Shown in pieces: positions 1 to 7,212 of a stretch of DNA of 35,955 nt. Each line of letters begins with the position of its first letter. Positions within the stretch are counted from its first letter, which is position 1. The position numbers and the translations under genes were made by a program. Under the pieces are notes generated by a model that was not told where the DNA came from, searched no databases, and worked only from the letters and a program-made list of their open reading frames with translations. The stretch is from Methanobacteriota archaeon (GTDB lineage Archaea; Thermoplasmatota; Poseidoniia; Poseidoniales; Poseidoniaceae), in the NCBI GenBank assembly GCA_014240385.1, contig JAAZXA010000070.1, positions 1 through 35,955 of the forward strand. The letters are read 5' to 3'.

Positions 1-654
1 ATTGACAAACAGGATATGATTAACTGGGGAATGGAAAAATTCCCAACAGATAGGGAAAGAACTACTCTTGATGCTAGAATAATCATAATGACCACAAATG
101 AGCCAAATAGACTCCATAACCATCTTCGAGAAGATGGAGCAGATGACATTCTGTATAGAGACGAAAAGGGATTAAGGCTCTATGACCGAGATAATGATCC
201 TGCTCCAATACGAGATGAAGATGCTCATCTTCCTGAGCATGATACAGTTGGAATTTTAGTTCGTTGGAATCCATTTGATTGGAATCATAAAAGATGTCTT
301 GAAAATGGGTCATGTTCAGAAGAGTTCACCTCAATAGGAAAACTATCAAGGGTAACGGTGGGAATGAAAGTTGTCATTCTATGTACTCATAGTCATGGTG
401 TTAAAGCAGTTGGAGAAGTAACTGGTGAAGTTTCAAATGAAACATGGGGAGCAAATCATTGGAGTGGAAAATACAAAATGCAAGCGAATTCTGTAAATAA
501 AAGGAGAGTTCCAATTTCAATCAAGAAAGCATTTATTCATTCTGGAATAGTTGAAATTAATCCTTTGTTGAAAAAGGATTTGCATGTTGTTGAATGTAGA
601 TATCTCAGTGCTGAAAGATGGGCTGAATATGAGAAGTTGGCTAAGTTTTCTTGA
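1..654 (+). CDS. Hypothetical protein, possibly 5'-partial
   Basis: The reading frame is open from the first base of the window to a TGA at 652-654, giving 217 residues. The first ATG is at 16, with others at 31 and 88, so the true start may lie outside the window or be any of these. I do not recognise the protein. It is hydrophilic, without membrane segments or a signal peptide. The middle (from TVGILVRWNP to AVGEVTGEV) reads like a small beta-rich domain. The run VGMKVVILCT followed by GVKAVGEVTG vaguely recalls PUA/EVE-like folds, but that is a guess. The gene looks more AT-rich than its neighbours and uses many AAA and ATT codons. It ends about 90 bases before thrS and shows no functional link to it. 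Confidence 0.6.
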   Translation: MDKQDMINWGMEKFPTDRERTTLDARIIIMTTNEPNRLHNHLREDGADDILYRDEKGLRLYDRDNDPAPIRDEDAHLPEHDTVGILVRWNPFDWNHKRCLENGSCSEEFTSIGKLSRVTVGMKVVILCTHSHGVKAVGEVTGEVSNETWGANHWSGKYKMQANSVNKRRVPISIKKAFIHSGIVEINPLLKKDLHVVECRYLSAERWAEYEKLAKFS

Positions 655-692
655 TTTAGTGTCATTAGTTTTTTATTTGTCATTTTGTTTGG

Positions 693-734
693 CCCTTCCC
701 CCCATCAAAGTCATGACCCCCACCCACCTCGCCC
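693..734. other. C-rich tract before thrS (G-quadruplex/i-motif potential)
   Basis: Between the upstream stop and the thrS start, the plus strand carries C-runs at 693-695, 698-703, 717-721, 723-725 and 732-734, separated by short spacers. The minus (template) strand therefore has at least four G-runs of three or more, with loops of roughly 1 to 13 bases. This replaces any recognisable Shine-Dalgarno sequence in front of thrS. Structure formation is only predicted. It could equally be an unstructured C-rich leader. Confidence 0.4.
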
Positions 735-746
735 ACCTTGAACAAC

Positions 747-2759
747 ATGGGAATGATTGCAGTTACACTCCCTGATGGAGCCATCAACGAATATGCCAAA
801 GGCGTCACCGCTGGTGAAATTGTTTTTGACATATTAGGGAAAAAACATGGCTGCGTAGCTGCTACTATCAACGATGTTGAATCTGATTTCTCTACTGAAT
901 TACATGAAGATTGTAATGTCGAGGGAATCCTTGCAGATTCTGATGCAGGCATGCATATTTTGAGGCATTCAGCAGCACATCTTCTGGCCCAAGCTGTAAC
1001 TGAACTATACCCTGGTGCCTTACCTACTATCGGCCCTGCAATCGACTCTGGTTTTTACTATGATTTTGCTATGGAAGCAATTGATGAGAGTGATCTGAAG
1101 GCCATTGAAAAGAAAATGCAATCGCTTGCCAGAGGCAATCTGACAATCGAAAGAGAAGATAGTGCAGAGTTGCAAACTTTGTTCCAAGCTAATCCATACA
1201 AATTGGAAATTATTAGTGATAAACTCGAGGATGGCGCTGGTTCTACCATTTACCGCCAAGGTGATTTCTATGATTTGTGCCTAGGGCCTCACGTTCCATC
1301 AACTGCCAAACTGATGAATGTTAAATTGCTGAGTATCAGTACTGCATATTGGCGTGGAGACCAAAACAATGCTTCTTTAATTCGAATATATGGAACTGTG
1401 TTCCCAGATAAACACCAATTGAAGGAACACCTTAGGAATTTGGAAGAAGCAAAAAAGAGAGACCACCGGAAATTGGGTAAGGATTTGCAGTTATTCCATA
1501 TCTCAGAAAAGGTAGGTCAAGGCCTGATTCTGTGGACACCCCGTGGTGCTGTCATACGTCAAGAGTTGCAGGATTTTATCGCCAAGGAACTCAAAAGACA
1601 AGGGTACCATCAGGTATTCACTCCACATATCGGTAAACTTGACTTGTATAGGACATCAGGGCATTTTCCATATTATCAGGAATCACAGTATCCTCCTGTT
1701 ATTGAAAGGGATTTATTGAAGAAACTCTCTGAAGATGGTTGTTCGTGTTCTGATTTGTCTAATATGATGAATGACGGTGATATTGATGGATATTTATTGA
1801 AACCGATGAATTGCCCACATCATACCCAGATTTATGCCTCTCAATTACGCTCTTATCGCGATTTACCACTACGTTTGGCTGAGTTTGGCACCGTATATCG
1901 CTGGGAGCAATCGGGTGAGATATCCGGTATGACAAGGGTTCGTGGTTTTACTCAAGATGATGCTCACTTATTCGTAACTGAAGAGCAAATTGCTAAGGAA
2001 GTATTAGGGTGCATCGAATTAGTTCAGATTATTTTTGGTATTCTTGGAATGAATGATTATCGAGTTCGCGTTGGTTTACGCGATCCCGCTTCTGACAAAT
2101 ACGTTGGAACCTCGGATGGCTGGGACAAAGCAGAAGCTGCCTGTATTGCAGCAGCATCATCTTTAGGGGTTCCATTCACTGAAGAAGAGGGAGAAGCCGC
2201 ATTTTATGGTCCAAAGGTTGACTTTGTGGTGAAGGATGTCATCGGTCGTGAATGGCAGTTGGGAACAGTGCAGGTTGACTATAATTTACCAGAGCGTTTT
2301 GACCTGACATACCAGGGTGCGGATGGGGAAAGCCACCGTCCGGTGATGATTCATCGGGCTCCGTTTGGCTCGATGGAGCGCTTCGTCGGAGTTCTGATTG
2401 AGCATTTTGCTGGAAAGTTCCCCACTTGGTTATCGCCAACTCAAGTGCACATCATTACTATTTCAGAGCGGCAAAAAGAATATGCTGCTAAAGTTCATGC
2501 TACTTTGAAAGATGCAGGTATTCGTGTTGAGAGCGATACCTCTGACAATACCATTGGAAAGAAAATCCGCACCCACCGTAAGATGCAGCCTGCCTACATG
2601 TTGATCCTTGGTGAAGAAGAAGCTGCTTCTGATTGTGTTTCGATAAGAGCGCGTGATGGTACACAAGTCAAAGATGTGCCATTAAGTCAATTTATCACAG
2701 ATATTAGTGAAGAAATTGGGTCTAAAACAGCAACTCCTTTCCTCGTAACGAATGAATAA
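747..2759 (+). CDS. thrS: Threonyl-tRNA synthetase, bacterial type
   Basis: Class II synthetase that charges tRNA-Thr in the cytoplasm. Order of domains: an N-terminal TGS domain (about 1-62); the bacterial-type N2 editing domain with a His-x3-His pair (H74, H78) and a Cys/His pair in CLGPH (C179, H183); the catalytic core with KPMNCPHH (zinc-ligand Cys about 357), motif 2 (RVRGFTQDDAH, His about 408) and motif 3 (HRAPFGSMERF); and a C-terminal anticodon-binding domain. About 670 residues is close to the usual bacterial length. The stretch before KPMNC is some 20 residues longer than in the E. coli enzyme. The frame opens with TTG at 738. ATG 747 or 753 fits better, and 753 matches the family N-terminus best. 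No Shine-Dalgarno is visible. Most archaea have a different, DTD-like editing domain, so interdomain transfer is likely. Confidence 0.97.
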   Translation: MGMIAVTLPDGAINEYAKGVTAGEIVFDILGKKHGCVAATINDVESDFSTELHEDCNVEGILADSDAGMHILRHSAAHLLAQAVTELYPGALPTIGPAIDSGFYYDFAMEAIDESDLKAIEKKMQSLARGNLTIEREDSAELQTLFQANPYKLEIISDKLEDGAGSTIYRQGDFYDLCLGPHVPSTAKLMNVKLLSISTAYWRGDQNNASLIRIYGTVFPDKHQLKEHLRNLEEAKKRDHRKLGKDLQLFHISEKVGQGLILWTPRGAVIRQELQDFIAKELKRQGYHQVFTPHIGKLDLYRTSGHFPYYQESQYPPVIERDLLKKLSEDGCSCSDLSNMMNDGDIDGYLLKPMNCPHHTQIYASQLRSYRDLPLRLAEFGTVYRWEQSGEISGMTRVRGFTQDDAHLFVTEEQIAKEVLGCIELVQIIFGILGMNDYRVRVGLRDPASDKYVGTSDGWDKAEAACIAAASSLGVPFTEEEGEAAFYGPKVDFVVKDVIGREWQLGTVQVDYNLPERFDLTYQGADGESHRPVMIHRAPFGSMERFVGVLIEHFAGKFPTWLSPTQVHIITISERQKEYAAKVHATLKDAGIRVESDTSDNTIGKKIRTHRKMQPAYMLILGEEEAASDCVSIRARDGTQVKDVPLSQFITDISEEIGSKTATPFLVTNE

Positions 2760-2816
2760 ACTCAAGAAAATAAATATGTGTAAAGTTAATTCTTCACGAA
2801 AAGGAGATGAACCCCA

Positions 2817-2833
2817 AAGGGGCTACGCCCCTT
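2817..2833. promoter_or_regulatory. Hairpin one base before the start codon at 2835
   Basis: AAGGGGC (2817-2823), loop TAC, GCCCCTT (2827-2833): a perfect 7-bp palindrome ending one base before the ATG at 2835. A purine-rich AAAGGAGATG at 2800-2809 lies just upstream and could be the Shine-Dalgarno, with the hairpin bringing it closer to the start. It could also act as a terminator for thrS, although no T-tract follows, or as a DNA site. Confidence 0.5.
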
Positions 2834-2834
2834 C

Positions 2835-5402
2835 ATGGTGGCAATGAATATCATCGGGGACTACCCGGCTGTGGCATTATTGTCACCTATTCTGGCCTCG
2901 GTTATTTCATGGTTTTTGATGAAATTTTGGGTTACAAGATCACTTGTAGACTTACAAGTCGCTTTTAAAGTAAGTGATTTTGAATACGAGGTTCATACTG
3001 TAACTCGTACTCGAAAAGATGCTGCTGAACTATTGTCGCACCCACGTTCCCGCATCGGAGTTCGGATGTACATTCTATCTCTAGTCGGTGTTTGTATCAT
3101 TATCCTAGAGTTATTACTCGCTTGGTTCGGCTTGTATGAAGGTTATTACTCCTACAATCTTGGTCTTGCTTTGTTGTTTATTTTAGTACCTGCATTAGCT
3201 TCTACTGCTTTTGCATTATTTGCTCAAATTTCACCCTCAAAGTCTTCTCAAAAAGCAACCATGCAAGAAGAGAGTGTCATACGAAAAGGTATGATCGTCA
3301 TCATTGGAATTCTATGGGTTCTAATGATTGCTCTCCTCCATTTAGTGCTTAACAAGATTGTTGGAATATCTAATACTAATTTGACTTCGACAATTCTATT
3401 TGTTGCTATGTTACCTGCAATTATTGCTTATGGTCGAATACTTGGCTCAAGTTGGTTGCCATTATTGCGTTCAAGTTGGAAGTTGTCTAAAGGTAAACCA
3501 AGCCAATTACATCCTTCAACACCTACCCCTGCTAAGCAAGCAGTTGCATTTTTGGTAGCGATCGCTGCATTTTCAATGCCAATAACTGCATTTAATACAT
3601 TGGTTACATTAGCCATGATTACTTTCCGCCCTGGACTGTTAACTCATTCTCAACAAGTACTCGGACTTCCTGAATATACTGAACAAGCAGTTGTTATGGA
3701 GGAGGGGGGGCTAATAGGCTTCATAGCAATTGAGTTGTTTTCCTACATTTCAGTTTATGAAATCAGGATGCCAATGGTGACTGCTGTACTTCTGTTTTTA
3801 TTGCTAAATGTAGCAGTCATTGGAATCGCCTTTGTTTTCGATGTTGCAAAGATTTTATTCTTGGGTATTTCTGACATCTGTGGAAAAGGTGGAATAAAGG
3901 TAGCAGAGAGTCGTATGCTGCGTGCTGAAAAGCGGCAACAGGCCAAAGTTCTGAATTTTTGTTTCTCTGCCTTTGCCGGACAATCTATCTTCTTGTTATT
4001 CCTCGCTTTAATCACCTTCTGGGATTCTGCATTTTTGCCGCAAGGTGCAGCCTGTGGGCCCTGGGAAAATTCTGTTTGTCTAATCTTTGAAAAAGACGCC
4101 ATGGAACAATTGACTTGGATGATGGCAGCAGGTGGGCAACTGGCTTTCCTGACTGTTTGGTTAATGAGCAGAGAAATGAAAGAAGTTCTCGACAAAACCT
4201 ATTTCGATGCCTCAGTCGGTAGCGAAAGAAAAGAAATGTCGGCTTGGGAAGATGTCATTTTCCTGCAGCAGACACCGTTGAACAAATTGATTGCTGAAGA
4301 CGATTGGCAAACGATAATCAATCGATGGGAACATCAAGCCCAAGGCCCGAGTGGCTTGACTTCAGTGCGTAGAGCAAAGGATGAGATGATACTTATGGCA
4401 ACGATTGGGAACTGGAATAAGGCTGAGGAGTTGGCCCTTTCAGTGCTGGCACTGAAGGGCGGTGATTCGAAGGAAGCAAGGTTAATTCTTGCCGCTGCCT
4501 CTATCATTCAGAGAGATTTCCATGAGGCAAGGCCTCGACTATCAAGAATGCGAGGAGAGTCGCAACAAGCAATGCATCTGGAATGGATTGGTGAAATCAT
4601 TGACCCTGAGGTTATCGAATTCCCGGAATCAATGATTCCAATGTGCTCTGTTGACCCACTTGCTAAGTTAAACAAAGATTTACTACAACGCTGGTTAGAA
4701 TGGTTGCCTTGGTCAAATATCAAACACCGTAATGATGCGATAGGGCGAAAGTTCCTGCTCGGAGATATTGCTAGAATGCGAATTTGTGGTCAATCAATAG
4801 AGGCCCTAGATAGACTTGAATATTGGATTCATAGGAACAATGTGCAAAAATGGGTGATGGGGGATATTGCAAGAGCGTTATTGATGATCGATAATGGGAT
4901 GGCTTTGAGTGCCCGACAAATTCGTAGGAATTTGGCTGAAAAGAATCCAAGGCATCCTGCTGTGAGGGCTCTTCAAAGTATAATGTTACGATTGGGGTTA
5001 GAAGACCAACCTATGGATGTAGCAGATGGCTCAGAATTTGATTGGTTGGAGGTTAATGGCAACACCAATTCTGAAGAGAGGCAAAAAGAGTGGCTATCGC
5101 TTTACAACATCATTCCATTTGAAGGCGAATATAACGCTATATCGGGTAAACATATGATGGCTGCAAATTGTTGGTTGATGCATAATTCTTCTAAAAAGGT
5201 AGGTATCCATCCAAGTGCTGTAAAGGCAAAGGTATGGGGCAAGGCTGCAGGCTGGCCAAGTGCACATGAACAACCGGTTGGAAATTTCTTAATATCATCG
5301 GGGCTCATTGCAAATGTCAATGGTGTAGCGATTGACATGGGCTTACCTGCTGCAATAAACCTTGAAGACCCGCGGGTAAAATTAGTCTTGGAATTAGATT
5401 GA
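2835..5402 (+). CDS. Polytopic membrane protein with large C-terminal helical (TPR-like) domain
   Basis: 855 residues, family not recognised. The N-terminal half is strongly hydrophobic, with roughly ten transmembrane helices (about residues 8-25, 74-97, 101-128, 148-173, 180-198, 232-262, 286-305, 315-345, 377-395, 420-440). The second half (about 450-855) is soluble and alpha-helical. Its repeated short helices (NWNKAEELALSVLALKGG, IEALDRLEYWIHRN, ALSARQIRRNLAEKNPRHP) resemble TPR/SEL1-type repeats, which suggests a protein-interaction platform on one face of the membrane. The next gene (5445) follows after about 40 bases on the same strand and is also a membrane-plus-helical protein, so the two probably form one transcription unit. 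The role is unknown. Scaffold or secretion-related function is speculation. Confidence 0.85.
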   Translation: MVAMNIIGDYPAVALLSPILASVISWFLMKFWVTRSLVDLQVAFKVSDFEYEVHTVTRTRKDAAELLSHPRSRIGVRMYILSLVGVCIIILELLLAWFGLYEGYYSYNLGLALLFILVPALASTAFALFAQISPSKSSQKATMQEESVIRKGMIVIIGILWVLMIALLHLVLNKIVGISNTNLTSTILFVAMLPAIIAYGRILGSSWLPLLRSSWKLSKGKPSQLHPSTPTPAKQAVAFLVAIAAFSMPITAFNTLVTLAMITFRPGLLTHSQQVLGLPEYTEQAVVMEEGGLIGFIAIELFSYISVYEIRMPMVTAVLLFLLLNVAVIGIAFVFDVAKILFLGISDICGKGGIKVAESRMLRAEKRQQAKVLNFCFSAFAGQSIFLLFLALITFWDSAFLPQGAACGPWENSVCLIFEKDAMEQLTWMMAAGGQLAFLTVWLMSREMKEVLDKTYFDASVGSERKEMSAWEDVIFLQQTPLNKLIAEDDWQTIINRWEHQAQGPSGLTSVRRAKDEMILMATIGNWNKAEELALSVLALKGGDSKEARLILAAASIIQRDFHEARPRLSRMRGESQQAMHLEWIGEIIDPEVIEFPESMIPMCSVDPLAKLNKDLLQRWLEWLPWSNIKHRNDAIGRKFLLGDIARMRICGQSIEALDRLEYWIHRNNVQKWVMGDIARALLMIDNGMALSARQIRRNLAEKNPRHPAVRALQSIMLRLGLEDQPMDVADGSEFDWLEVNGNTNSEERQKEWLSLYNIIPFEGEYNAISGKHMMAANCWLMHNSSKKVGIHPSAVKAKVWGKAAGWPSAHEQPVGNFLISSGLIANVNGVAIDMGLPAAINLEDPRVKLVLELD

Positions 5403-5444
5403 TTTCAAACTCAAGCCATAGCAAGCATCATCCCTATCAAGAGG

Positions 5445-7211
5445 ATGGCAGTTGACATGATGGCCTCAGGTATCTCATTTGAGGAGCGAATGGAGGCTCG
5501 TAAAGCCGAGCAATTTGCTCGCTTGGATAAACTCAACAATATTGGCGTCATGATGATTCTTCTTGCGACATTGTGGATGATGATTCCAAAGGTAATGGCC
5601 TCAATGGCGGGAACAAGTGCCCTCTTACCCGAACTTGGCCCTGCTCTCTTGATGTTAACTTGGGCCTTTTTTATTCAGGACTTGATGAATGATGGAGCCT
5701 TAACAAACTCAAGAGTTGGAGGTGTGACTGCAGTCTTCTGGCTGCCATTGATGATTATCGGGACATGGACCATCAATGATTCACTCGGCCCCATGATTGG
5801 AGGGTTTGGCTGTATGGGTATTGCCTACTTACTGTATAGGGAATCTCGTCAGCGCCTGAAAGCAGGTTGGGAGACTATTCGTTATCGAGCCGTAATGGGT
5901 GGGCTTGGCTTAGTAATGTCTCTATCATTATTTGTTGTTGAGCCCCCTGTAGGCTCCATCCTGTTTCTTAATATCGGCTTTGTCGGGCTAGGGCTCTATT
6001 TGGTAATATCAGACAGCATCGGTGGCGATGATAAGCGCGAACTACGTAAAGAATTCAAAAAAAGATTGGACCAGGCCCAAACCCGTTTATTACAATTAAA
6101 ATCAGAAGGAATCGTAGTAGATCAGGCGTCATCCTTGATCACAACCGCTGGAGAGGAAGGGCATATTGACCCTCACCTTGGCATCAAACTAATCCACGAA
6201 GCATTAGATGATATTGAACGTACTTTAGCAATGTCAGAAGATGTTGAAGCCATCAAAGATGATGCCTATGCAGCGGTTGAGAAAGCAGAGAATATCGCAC
6301 CTACTGTTGCAAGGCCACGCTCAGCTTTGGTACAAGGCGACCGCGAAGTAGAACTTGGCAGCCTGCGAGAAGGTGAGATGCTCTATCGTCAAGCCAAGAT
6401 AAGAGCTGGGAAAATTATCGAATGGTGGGCCAAAGCCGAGAAGGCAATAATCAAGGCAAAAAACCTGATTTCAGGGCTGGATGGAGAACAATCACTCCAC
6501 CTCAAGGCTATTCTCAAGGAATCACAAGAGAAATTGGATGCCGAGAATCCAAAATTGGCCTATGAATTTGCAATAACAATCCCTGAACAGGTTGAGGCGA
6601 TTGGAGAGGCAGTGGAAAATGCAGAGGAAGCAGTCAATGAAGCAGAGCGAATTTTGAAGGGAGTTGATGGCCTTGATACCAGCCTATGGGATGAGCGAAT
6701 GAGTGCAGCATCTACAGCCTTAGCAAAGGGTAACCATGCCCTTGCGCGAGGCTTATCAGATAGCGTTGTTAGAGAAATTAGCAGCGAGAGAGAAGCCATG
6801 GAAGATGTTCGAAGGGCTCGCCGCCAAAAGAAAAAGTTGAGTGCAAAATGGGAAAAACGGCCTGATGCTAAAGAATGGCAAGCACGTTGGGATGAACTAA
6901 GTTCAGCAGCCGATGAAAAGCAATGGAGTCATGCTGCAACATTACTGAAGAAAATAGTTGATGACCTCGATAGTGAAACTGAATCAAGTGAAGAGGCTGA
7001 GGAATTACTTCAATTCGTTAAGGATGAATGGAGAATCCTGCGCAATCAATTGGAAGCATCAGGAATCAAGGTTGATGATGAACAACGTCGAGAGTGTGAG
7101 GCGAGTATTGGAGATGCTGAAACTGCGCATGGCTTGAGTGATTGGCAAGGCTGTTTGGAAGCATTAGGGAAAGCTGATGGTTTAATGGAGCGCTTACGCA
7201 GACGTGTCTAA
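5445..7211 (+). CDS. Membrane-anchored coiled-coil protein, unknown function
   Basis: 588 residues, family not recognised. The first 25 residues are charged. About four to six hydrophobic segments follow (about 30-50, 57-78, 88-106, 110-127 and 145-185). The rest (about 190-588) is highly charged and helical, with heptad-like stretches such as KKRLDQAQTRLLQLKSEG and AVENAEEAVNEAERILKG. The soluble part contains repeated blocks of similar design (A-E-x-A-I-x-K-A-like), so internal duplication is possible. The gene lies 42 bases after the preceding membrane/TPR-like gene and is probably co-transcribed with it. Its stop is separated by a single base from the stop of the convergent gene on the minus strand. 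Start codons at 5457 and 5460 are alternatives. Confidence 0.85.
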   Translation: MAVDMMASGISFEERMEARKAEQFARLDKLNNIGVMMILLATLWMMIPKVMASMAGTSALLPELGPALLMLTWAFFIQDLMNDGALTNSRVGGVTAVFWLPLMIIGTWTINDSLGPMIGGFGCMGIAYLLYRESRQRLKAGWETIRYRAVMGGLGLVMSLSLFVVEPPVGSILFLNIGFVGLGLYLVISDSIGGDDKRELRKEFKKRLDQAQTRLLQLKSEGIVVDQASSLITTAGEEGHIDPHLGIKLIHEALDDIERTLAMSEDVEAIKDDAYAAVEKAENIAPTVARPRSALVQGDREVELGSLREGEMLYRQAKIRAGKIIEWWAKAEKAIIKAKNLISGLDGEQSLHLKAILKESQEKLDAENPKLAYEFAITIPEQVEAIGEAVENAEEAVNEAERILKGVDGLDTSLWDERMSAASTALAKGNHALARGLSDSVVREISSEREAMEDVRRARRQKKKLSAKWEKRPDAKEWQARWDELSSAADEKQWSHAATLLKKIVDDLDSETESSEEAEELLQFVKDEWRILRNQLEASGIKVDDEQRRECEASIGDAETAHGLSDWQGCLEALGKADGLMERLRRRV

Positions 7212-7212
7212 A

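Noticed and set aside
3755-4195. 146-codon minus-strand open frame
   Set aside because: Antisense to membrane helices of the 855-residue protein; no recognisable protein features.
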